From NCBI GenBank assembly GCA_030043495.1, contig JASHXO010000063.1, positions 1-12,171 of the forward strand: a stretch of DNA of 12,171 nucleotides, read 5' to 3'. The first letter of the stretch is position 1. Every line of letters begins with the position of its first letter. Below are positions 6,164 to 12,171 of this stretch, piece by piece. The notes under the pieces were generated by a model. It was not told the origin of the DNA. It searched no databases and worked only from the letters and a program-made list of their open reading frames with translations. Position numbers and translations under genes: made by a program. Origin of the DNA: Candidatus Rhabdochlamydia sp. GTDB lineage: Bacteria; Chlamydiota; Chlamydiia; Chlamydiales; Rhabdochlamydiaceae.

Positions 6164-6613
6164 GTGGCGATCTCCAATTATTTGGATGAGCGTCTCGTCC
6201 TGTTTTTAAATGCCGGTTCCCGTGACGAAGCTCTTGAGCAACTGGTCAGCCTGTTGGAAAAAGCTGGGAAATTGAAAAATTCCAAAATATTTCACGAAGC
6301 AATTTTAGAACGCGAAAAAATAGTTTCTACAGGAATAGGTTTGGGAGTTGCCATTCCTCATGCGAAATTGCAAGGATATGACGATTTTTTCATTGCGATT
6401 GGCATACAGTCTAAAGGTGGAATTGAATGGAATGCGCTTGACGGCTCGCCTGTGCGTTTGATCTTTATGATCGGCGGCCCTGAAAATAAACAAACAGAAT
6501 ATTTAAAAATTTTGTCCCATCTCACCATGGCCATTAAAAATGAAGAGAGGCGCAAAAAATTACTCAAAGCGTATGATGCAAAAGATGTGATAGCTCTGTT
6601 TGCCGGTTGTTGA
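6164..6613 (+). CDS. ptsN: PTS IIA-like nitrogen-regulatory phosphocarrier protein
   Basis: A 149-residue single-domain EIIA of the fructose/nitrogen (PTS_EIIA type 2) family. It accepts phosphate from HPr/NPr on a histidine and acts as a regulator. The active site is H66 in GVAIPHAKL, the family's conserved G-x-A-x-P-H motif. The N-terminus ISNYLDERLVLFL matches the family start. GTG 6164 is chosen for the AAGGAG 5 nt upstream; reading from TTG 6083 would overlap dut and add 27 residues foreign to the family. It is first of a tandem pair with the HTH-containing ptsN 51 nt downstream, equivalent to chlamydial CT291 and CT290. Chlamydiae have HPr and EI but few or no sugar-transport EII permeases, so a regulatory rather than transport role is expected. 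Confidence 0.9.
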   Translation: MAISNYLDERLVLFLNAGSRDEALEQLVSLLEKAGKLKNSKIFHEAILEREKIVSTGIGLGVAIPHAKLQGYDDFFIAIGIQSKGGIEWNALDGSPVRLIFMIGGPENKQTEYLKILSHLTMAIKNEERRKKLLKAYDAKDVIALFAGC

Positions 6614-6664
6614 ATCTATAAGAGCTGTCGTTCGAAACCAAAAGAATATAATGCGCGGTGACTT

Positions 6665-7402
6665 ATGGACCTCAAGATTAAAGATGTCGCAGAATTGTTG
6701 AATGTCTCCGAGACGACTATCCGCCGTTGGCTCTCCGATGGAAAAATCCCTGCCTATCGCATCAACCACCAATATCGTTTCAGTCGCATCGAAATTGAAA
6801 ATTGGATGATGCGCTGCAAAATCAAATCTCCCGAAGAAGGTTTTTCCCCTTTTAACGAAACCCAAATCTATCCTCTACCCGAAATAGAAAAGGATCCTCA
6901 GGAAGTGGCTTCTCGTGGAGGCATGCATCATTTTTGCCTTTATCGAGCCATCCATCAAGGCGATGTTTTTTCCAATATTCCTGGGAAGACAAAAGAAGAG
7001 TTGATTCGCTGGACAACGAAGACTGTGGCCCAAAAATTAGGTGTCGATGCCGAGGTGCTTTCGGAGTTGCTGCTTGATCGTGAGAAACTTATGCCTACAG
7101 CCCTCAACAATGGAATTGCTGTTCCGCATACCCGCGATTTCTTGCGCAAAGGGCCGCTCGACATGGTCTTTGTCGTGTACCCCAAAGACCCGCTTGATTA
7201 TGGCGCTCTCGATGGAAAACCTGTCTATACTTTATTCTTCCTTTTTGCTAGCAACGATAAAGGCCATTTGCAATTGCTCGCCAAACTTGCCCATATGGGC
7301 AGCAATCCGAAGGCTCTCGACTTTTTAAGCACAAAGCCGGACAAAAAATCCCTACTCGATTTCATCCGCAGCTGGGAAGGTCAAGTACGTGCGGTTGGTT
7401 AA
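6665..7402 (+). CDS. ptsN: HTH domain - PTS EIIA fusion regulator
   Basis: 245 residues in two domains. Residues 3-48 form a MerR/excisionase-like winged helix-turn-helix (KDVAELLNVSETTIRRWL, then GKIPAYRINHQYRFSRIEIENW). A linker of about 50 residues follows. Residues about 95-240 are an EIIA type 2 domain with the phosphorylatable H155 in GIAVPHTRD. This is the layout of the second chlamydial ptsN (CT290). It suggests a DNA-binding protein whose activity depends on HPr-dependent phosphorylation; the target genes are unknown. The start has GGTGA 3 nt upstream of ATG 6665. Probably the last gene of the accD cluster. The 111-bp gap to the convergent gene at 7513 shows an imperfect stem (TTCTTG / CAAGAA at about 7443-7466) without a T-tract. 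Confidence 0.92.
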   Translation: MDLKIKDVAELLNVSETTIRRWLSDGKIPAYRINHQYRFSRIEIENWMMRCKIKSPEEGFSPFNETQIYPLPEIEKDPQEVASRGGMHHFCLYRAIHQGDVFSNIPGKTKEELIRWTTKTVAQKLGVDAEVLSELLLDREKLMPTALNNGIAVPHTRDFLRKGPLDMVFVVYPKDPLDYGALDGKPVYTLFFLFASNDKGHLQLLAKLAHMGSNPKALDFLSTKPDKKSLLDFIRSWEGQVRAVG

Positions 7403-7513
7403 GTCTCTGCACATGCCAAAAAAGTGATTTTATAGGGCCATTTTCTTGTCGACAGGACCAAGAAGGGAAAAACTGTCAGCAATTGTGCATTTTGATTTTT
7501 GGTAAATTAAACT

Positions 7514-9259
7514 CTATGGCTCGCCAGATGAGTTAAGACGATCAGTACTAGGATCAGACTCTTCTTCCCATCGGTCTAATATTTTTGATGATGCAGCATC
7601 AATAAAATCATTCACAAATAAATATGTATCTTGAGCAGCCCGCGAACATCTATGTTCGAATTCATCATGTACAGTCAAATCAGAAGAAATTTCTTCATTG
7701 TCTTGAAAATTAGAGATGAACAGGGTCACAAATACTGCGTAGATAAAAGATTGAAAAACGCAAGTGCCTGCTTGTAAATTAAATGAATTGAAATGCTGAA
7801 TGATCTGCTTATTGATCATGTTTATTGTCATTTCCTGGAATTTATTTAATGTATGATTGCAAGCTAATTTTTTAGGCAACTTAGTATAAATAAAAGAACA
7901 AACATCATCACGCATGACAGCGTCCATTCTAAATTTTATTAATTCGCAAATATCATTCTCGCTTACCTTCTGAGGATCAATGGGATAACACACTATATTA
8001 TTGTTAGAATCATTGCAATTGTTGCAGACGATCATCATCCCATTGGCGAAAACAATGCATAGTGCATGCTGCAGATACCCTGATGGGACAATGCATAATT
8101 TCCCTTCTCTAATTCTCGCAGCCATTTCAGCAGCAGAATGGAAGCGAGAAGTTAAATCAAATGCTTCCAATATTATTGAAGCAAATCTGTGTAATCTCAT
8201 GCATGAAGGAACCCCATTTAAAACATCGGTTTCTGTTGTTTTGCAATCTTCGAAGTATTCCTTAAGCTGTTGTGTTAAGAAATACAGAAAACCGTAGGCA
8301 GTATTATAACCATTCATACCTTCACATGCATACATTTGTCCTTCAATACAAAATTCTCCGTTCTGATCATTTACAGCAGAATAAAGCTTGCCAAGAACGA
8401 ACTTTTTGGTTTTAGAATCCAATTGAAATTTTTCTATCCCTGATGGATTCATTCCGAAGAATAGGCAAAAAGATTTTAATGATTGAAAAGGAATTTGATC
8501 ATCTGGTTCAAACCCTTCGTATGTATCTTCAGAACAGATCAACACTGTTTTCATATCGTCTAAGAAATTGTTACCATCACAACTTGTAATATATTTTTCT
8601 ATCATCTGATTAGCATGGTGATATTCTTGGTCTGTAAACTCTTCAGATGATGTTAAAGTTTTGTAGGCATTGAACAGATATTGCTCCCGCTGAGATAATT
8701 TGATAGAAAGCTGCTGCTCAGTATGAGTAACTTGATGGGATGGAGTTTTAAAGATCGAGGGTTTGGCACTCGTACGCGATGAAGCCGAAAAAATGGAAGA
8801 TTTGAGAGCTTGTAGTGCAGATATCGATGATGGAGAATGTAGAAACAATGAAGAAAGACCAATGGGAGTAGTCAATAGGGGCAGGCTTTTATTTGCATTA
8901 ATATTTTGGTTGGGGTGATCTGCATTATTGTTATTTTCATCTCTCTTTCTTTTTTTACTCCTTATTTGAATAGTGTCTGTGTGAGGATTCATTCCATTTA
9001 TTTGAGCTCCTTGATCAATTTGATCTGCGACAATCGAGATTTGAAAGCTATTCCAATCATTATTCATTTGAGTATTTAGATTTGGAAAAGATGCAACGAT
9101 TTGGTCGTATCCGAAGGAATTCATCGTATTCCCATTTTCTTTAGATTTTGAAACTCTATACTTAACTGGAGTATCTTGTAAAGATGGGTTATAAACATCC
9201 CAATTGTGGACTGGGTCTTCAAAATCAGGGGTTTGATGTGTTAGAGTTTTATTAAACAT
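7514..9259 (-). CDS. AT-rich orphan protein, candidate secreted effector with cysteine-peptidase-like residues
   Basis: 581 residues, no family recognised with confidence. Residues 1-190 look disordered and polar (Asn/Ser/Gln-rich) and include the basic cluster KKRKR (102-106) followed by DENNNN, a pattern like a classical monopartite nuclear localisation signal. From about 190 on the protein looks globular and mostly helical. Near the C-terminus GYLQHALCIVF (H398) is followed by CNNCND (413-417 region) and, about 80 residues later, by LQAGTCVFQSF (Q496, C500). This is the His - Asn/Asp - Gln - Cys order of CE-clan (Ulp1/ChlaDub-like) and other permuted papain-fold peptidases. Activity is inferred only. 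No signal peptide or transmembrane segment is clear. ATG 9259 is preferred, with GAGTGGA upstream acting as a weak Shine-Dalgarno, over the in-frame GTG 9268. The gene is monocistronic and distinctly more AT-rich than its neighbours, suggesting a fast-evolving or acquired gene. Confidence 0.72.
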   Translation of the reverse strand: MFNKTLTHQTPDFEDPVHNWDVYNPSLQDTPVKYRVSKSKENGNTMNSFGYDQIVASFPNLNTQMNNDWNSFQISIVADQIDQGAQINGMNPHTDTIQIRSKKRKRDENNNNADHPNQNINANKSLPLLTTPIGLSSLFLHSPSSISALQALKSSIFSASSRTSAKPSIFKTPSHQVTHTEQQLSIKLSQREQYLFNAYKTLTSSEEFTDQEYHHANQMIEKYITSCDGNNFLDDMKTVLICSEDTYEGFEPDDQIPFQSLKSFCLFFGMNPSGIEKFQLDSKTKKFVLGKLYSAVNDQNGEFCIEGQMYACEGMNGYNTAYGFLYFLTQQLKEYFEDCKTTETDVLNGVPSCMRLHRFASIILEAFDLTSRFHSAAEMAARIREGKLCIVPSGYLQHALCIVFANGMMIVCNNCNDSNNNIVCYPIDPQKVSENDICELIKFRMDAVMRDDVCSFIYTKLPKKLACNHTLNKFQEMTINMINKQIIQHFNSFNLQAGTCVFQSFIYAVFVTLFISNFQDNEEISSDLTVHDEFEHRCSRAAQDTYLFVNDFIDAASSKILDRWEEESDPSTDRLNSSGEP

Positions 9260-9316
9260 AATTTCCACTCATTTATTATTAATAATAACATTTTTAATAT
9301 TAAAATGATATTTTTA

Positions 9317-9345
9317 TTGGAAATATTAATGGACATGTTTATCTT
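9317..9345 (+). promoter_or_regulatory. Possible promoter in the spacer, + strand
   Basis: TTGGAA (9317-9322) and TATCTT (9340-9345) are separated by exactly 17 nt. It points away from the minus-strand gene that starts at 9259, towards an intrinsic terminator 44 nt further on. AT-rich DNA produces such matches by chance. Confidence 0.3.
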
Positions 9346-9351
9346 AAGGCT

Positions 9352-9416
9352 TGATAAAACAAATTTACCTTAGATGCTTTGGGCAGTTCGGAAAGAAATT
9401 TCCGCTTGTTTTTTTT
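9352..9416 (+). ncRNA. Candidate small RNA of about 65 nt
   Basis: The interval between the predicted start point (about 9352) and the end of a T-tract after a hairpin contains no ORF. The promoter/terminator pair, with no gene to serve, is what suggests a small RNA. No known RNA family is recognised. Confidence 0.18.
9389..9416 (+). terminator. Rho-independent terminator without an upstream gene
   Basis: Stem CGGAAA (9389-9394) / TTTCCG (9399-9404) with a GAAA tetraloop, then CTTG and eight T (9409-9416). The stem is short but the T-tract is good. The nearest + strand gene upstream ends at 7402, two kilobases away, so it would end either a small RNA or antisense transcription. Confidence 0.45.
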
Positions 9417-10184
9417 AACTGATTGGAATAGAATTAATTATGAAAATGGAATTCGTTTTAGGGAGAAGGATTCTTTTGTGTCAGGATATGTCATTAACCC
9501 AAAACAATATAAAAAATTAATTTAATTTTTTTTGATTATGTCAAATTTTTTTTAAAAAAATACCTAACGAGCTTGTCACAATTCTAACCCTTTGTCGGGG
9601 GAACTTAGTTCAGTTTCCATTTTCAGAAGGATTTCGAATAACTCAAAATGGAAAGGATTGATAAAGCTTTTCCAATTCGCACTGAGGTAGCGGCTCGCCT
9701 CCTATTTTTAAAGCTTCTTCGACAGATGTTGCAAAAAAGAAAGTCAAAACGGTTGAAAAGTGCAGTACGATCACAAAATCTTTTGAAGGGGAAGCGAGCC
9801 TTTGAAATTCAGGAACCAGTTTGGAAGCAAAAGAGTTGGATCCCCATAGACTTCGAGACAACTGATCCCCAAGTAAAAATTTCTTCGAGATTCGTTGATC
9901 AGAGGATATTTCTGCTCGAACATTTGCTGCTTTTCGACTCATTTCGACTCATTTTTCTATTCTAAAATTCAGATTCGTTTTATCCTGTCCTATGTATCTT
10001 TTTTTGTGTGATGTTTTTAGATTTTATCAAAGATGTAAATTGAACACTCAGAGACTTTCAAAATTCGAATGGTTGAATGCTTTTTTATTCTGATTTAATT
10101 TTATTTAGCCATAATAATTGGCTTTTGTTTTAAATAGAAAGAATGCAACAAAGAACTAGATTGTCTCTTACATGAACAGGAAGT
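9417..10184. other. Long AT-rich spacer, probably without a functional gene
   Basis: 768 bp. It contains overlapping open frames of about 100 codons on both strands (9648-9965 + and 9643-9942 -), neither with a Shine-Dalgarno nor a recognisable domain. A short minus-strand stretch near 9569-9622 reads METELSSPDKGLEL. The region may be decayed coding or insertion-sequence-associated DNA. It must also hold the promoter of the permease gene; the best candidate I see is TTGAAT-17-TAATTT shortly after 10072, which is weak. Confidence 0.5.
9932..9951. repeat. 10-bp tandem duplication
   Basis: TTTCGACTCA occurs twice in direct succession (9932-9941, 9942-9951) in the spacer. It is likely a small replication-slippage duplication. 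Confidence 0.7.
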
Positions 10185-11651
10185 ATGGCAAAAGGATTAT
10201 TTATCAAGAAATCAATCAAGACACTGCTCGGTGAAGCTCAAGAGAGCCAGCATTTGATGAAACGCTCCTTAGGAGCGATTACACTGACTGCAATGGGAAT
10301 TGGCGCGATTATCGGCGCCGGTATTTTTGTTCTCACAGGCCAGGCCGCTGCAGAATATGCCGGTCCTGGTATTCTTCTGTCCTTCATTTTGGCTGCGATC
10401 ATCTGTGTTTTTGCCGCGCTCTGTTATGCTGAATTCGCTTCTTTGATACCGATTTCCGGTAGTGCTTATACTTATGCATACGCAACGATGGGGGAATTGA
10501 CAGCTTGGATCATCGGCTGGGGCCTGACCATGGAATACCTTTTCTCCGCAGCGACTGTCTCCGTTGGTTGGTCGGGTTATTTTGTCAGCCTGCTCCAAGA
10601 TATTGGAATTGCGATTCCTTCTAAATTTGCCGGTGCCCCCATCACCTATGATATTGCAAGCGGATGGGCAAAAACTGGGGCGATCATCAATCTTCCTGCG
10701 ATGATCATTGTCGCCTTGATGGGAACCCTCGTTGCTGTCGGGATTAAAGCGGCTGCGAGTTTCAATAATTTGATGGTCATCATTAAATTAGGTGTCATCG
10801 CTCTATTCATTGCTTGTGGTATCGCCTACATTAATTCCGACAATCTCACACCTTTTATTCCGCAAAATACGGGTACTTTTGGACAATTTGGTTTTAGTGG
10901 AGTCCTTAGAGGAGCTGGGGTTGTTTTCTTTGCCTTTATCGGTTTTGACGCTCTTTCGACGATGGCACAGGAGTGCCGAAATCCGCAAAAGCATATGCCG
11001 ATCGGCATGCTGGGCTCTTTGGGCATCTCGACGCTGGTATACATTGTTGTCGGGATCGTTCTTCTTGGTGTGGTAAGCTATACTATGCTCAATGTCCCTG
11101 ATCCAATTGCGGTCGCTGTCAACGCATTAGGGCCAAAATTCTTATGGCTGCGTTTTGTGATAAAAATTGCGATCTTAGCCGGACTCACATCGGTTGTACT
11201 CGTGATGCTGCTTGGCCAAGCGCGTATCTTTTATACGATGTCGAAAGACGGTCTCTTACCAAAACCTTTTTCTAAAATTAGCGAGCGTTTCCATACGCCT
11301 TTTTTCTCGACTGCCATAGTCTCAATTGTCTGCCTGATTCTTGCTGGGATCTTTCCTGTGGGAATTTTAGGCCAGTTGACGTGTATGGGAGCACTGCTAG
11401 CTTTTGCGATCGTCTGTTTTGGAATTCTCGTGCTGCGCTATAAACAGCCCACTTTACATCGGCCGTTCAAAACGCCGTTTGTGCCATGGATTCCTCTGCT
11501 CGGAACAATTGCTTGCGTGATTCAAATGATTGCGCTTCCAGGCGTTACCTGGGTACAATTTGTGATTTGGATGATTGTAGGATGCATCATTTATTTTGGC
11601 TACAGCATCAAACACAGTAGAGCGCGTTCATTGCTTAGTAAAAAGAAATAA
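10185..11651 (+). CDS. APC-superfamily amino acid permease (cationic amino acid transporter type)
   Basis: 488 residues with about twelve hydrophobic segments: an integral inner-membrane transporter taking up amino acids, probably by proton symport. The N-terminus follows the CAT/YfnA-type pattern: a short cytoplasmic tail, KRSLGAITLTAMGIGAIIGA (26-45, the unwound TM1 substrate site), GIFVLTGQAA, then TM2-TM3 with CYAEFASLIPISGSAYTYAY near 80. FFAFIGFDALSTMAQECRNP near 249 (TM6 region) and GQARIFYTMSKDGLLP near 345 (TM8 region) are also typical. The start aligns with the family N-terminus and has AGGA just upstream. The substrate is not readable; amino acid import suits an intracellular parasite with reduced biosynthesis. 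Transcription ends at the strong terminator at 11679-11709. Its stop lies 6 nt from that of the convergent efflux gene. Confidence 0.9.
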   Translation: MAKGLFIKKSIKTLLGEAQESQHLMKRSLGAITLTAMGIGAIIGAGIFVLTGQAAAEYAGPGILLSFILAAIICVFAALCYAEFASLIPISGSAYTYAYATMGELTAWIIGWGLTMEYLFSAATVSVGWSGYFVSLLQDIGIAIPSKFAGAPITYDIASGWAKTGAIINLPAMIIVALMGTLVAVGIKAAASFNNLMVIIKLGVIALFIACGIAYINSDNLTPFIPQNTGTFGQFGFSGVLRGAGVVFFAFIGFDALSTMAQECRNPQKHMPIGMLGSLGISTLVYIVVGIVLLGVVSYTMLNVPDPIAVAVNALGPKFLWLRFVIKIAILAGLTSVVLVMLLGQARIFYTMSKDGLLPKPFSKISERFHTPFFSTAIVSIVCLILAGIFPVGILGQLTCMGALLAFAIVCFGILVLRYKQPTLHRPFKTPFVPWIPLLGTIACVIQMIALPGVTWVQFVIWMIVGCIIYFGYSIKHSRARSLLSKKK

Positions 11652-11657
11652 ATTTAT

Positions 11658-12171
11658 TTATTCTTGACTAAGTGCAGGGCTCGGTGTATTTTCCGCCGAG
11701 CTTTTTTTTGTTCTGCCGAGAGGTAAAAAGATCAGCAGGCCTAAAAAAATCCAACCCATCAAATAAAAACAATCGTTGATAGCAAGCACCTCGGCTTGCT
11801 GCTCTAAAATGATATTCATTTGCTCCAAAGCTTTTTGACCATGAAGATGGAGTTCTCCGAGCTTGTCGAAAAAAGCAGTAGTCTGTGGAGAAAAAATCGT
11901 TAAGTTTTCTCCCACCGTAGCATGATGATAAGCACTGCGGCGGATCCACATTGTCGTAAAAACAGAGGTGCCCACACCTCCGACCATGGCGCGAACAAAA
12001 TGAAAAATTCCCGTTGCGCTAGCTAGTTTTGGTCCCGGTACATCTTGAATACTTAATGCAAACAGGGGAGTGATAAAAAATAAGAGGGCGCAGCCCAGCA
12101 AAAATCGGGAAAAACCTATGTGCCAAATATCGACGCCGGTATCAAAATAAGCTGTGTAAAAACATGAAATT
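11658..12171 (-). CDS. DHA2-family (EmrB/QacA-like) MFS drug efflux protein, C-terminal part
   Basis: The frame stays open to the right edge; 170 residues are visible and the N-terminal two thirds are missing. The pattern is that of the last third of a 14-TM DHA2 exporter: IGFSRFLLGCALLFFITPLF (TM11 region), the loop VPGPKLASATGIFHFVRAMV, GGVGTSVFTTMWIRR, the polar segment about 80-130 before the last helix, and a final helix FYLMGWIFLGLLIFLPLG followed by a charged tail. EmrB-type proteins pump hydrophobic drugs with a membrane-fusion partner (EmrA), probably encoded beyond the window. The in-frame TTG at 12101 is not the start, because the family sequence continues upstream of it. The permease terminator lies within its last codons. 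Confidence 0.88.
   Translation of the reverse strand, partial: ISCFYTAYFDTGVDIWHIGFSRFLLGCALLFFITPLFALSIQDVPGPKLASATGIFHFVRAMVGGVGTSVFTTMWIRRSAYHHATVGENLTIFSPQTTAFFDKLGELHLHGQKALEQMNIILEQQAEVLAINDCFYLMGWIFLGLLIFLPLGRTKKSSAENTPSPALSQE
11679..11709 (+). terminator. Rho-independent terminator of the permease gene
   Basis: GCTCGGTG (11679-11686) pairs with CGCCGAGC (11694-11701) in an 8-bp stem with one G-T pair and a 7-nt loop, followed directly by eight T (11702-11709). It is 28 nt after the permease stop. It lies inside the 3' end of the convergent MFS coding sequence and has no T-tract on the opposite strand, so it is one-directional. Confidence 0.85.

Noticed and set aside
7443..7466. Terminator between the second ptsN and the orphan gene
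   Set aside because: TTCTTG / CAAGAA forms only a bulged stem and no T-tract follows on either strand.
9643..9965. Overlapping ORFs of 99 (minus) and 105 (plus) codons
   Set aside because: No ribosome binding site, domain or clear coding character on either strand; both may be chance openings or decayed sequence.

Overview
The window looks like chromosomal DNA of an environmental (amoeba-associated) member of the Chlamydiae, most likely of the Parachlamydiaceae/Protochlamydia type. The main reason is the run sod - accD - dut - ptsN - HTH/ptsN (about 3.76-7.40 kb, all on the + strand), which is the chlamydial order known from Chlamydia trachomatis (CT294 to CT290). The genome is AT-rich, with very AT-rich spacers, and it carries accessory genes of the kind chlamydial symbionts use on eukaryotic hosts. 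The species is inferred from gene order and protein character, not from a database search.

Layout. (1) 1-683: the last codons of an upstream gene overlap the start of hemD (uroporphyrinogen-III synthase). (2) 676-3485, minus strand: a tight three-gene operon. It encodes a microbial-type PARG/macrodomain enzyme with a long N-terminal double-hydrophobic segment, then an intact CPBP-family membrane protease homologue, then a second CPBP paralogue. The second paralogue is broken twice: by a 161-bp palindromic MITE flanked by CTAG, and by a +1 frameshift in its third catalytic motif. Removing both lesions restores a 239-residue frame that matches the intact neighbour. (3) 3486-3755: a divergent promoter region with good sigma70-like promoters on both strands. 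(4) 3756-7402: Mn-type superoxide dismutase, then the accD-dut-ptsN-ptsN2 cluster (fatty acid synthesis, nucleotide hygiene, and two EIIA-type phosphocarrier/regulatory proteins). (5) 7514-9259, minus strand: a 581-residue AT-rich, Asn-rich orphan protein. It has a nuclear-localisation-like basic cluster and a His...Asn...Gln...Cys arrangement resembling cysteine peptidases; it is a candidate secreted effector. (6) 9260-10184: a long AT-rich spacer with a promoter/terminator pair that could make a small RNA, and no convincing gene. (7) 10185-12171: an APC-superfamily amino acid permease with a strong terminator, converging on the C-terminal part of a DHA2-type (EmrB-like) drug efflux protein cut by the window edge.

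How it fits together: conserved housekeeping blocks (heme, SOD, lipid, dUTP, PTS-Ntr) alternate with accessory loci. The most interesting is the PARG-CPBP-CPBP operon. Its three products share a similar N-terminal leader, and its first product combines an Inc-like membrane anchor with an ADP-ribose glycohydrolase signature. This suggests a host-facing enzyme that reverses ADP-ribosylation.
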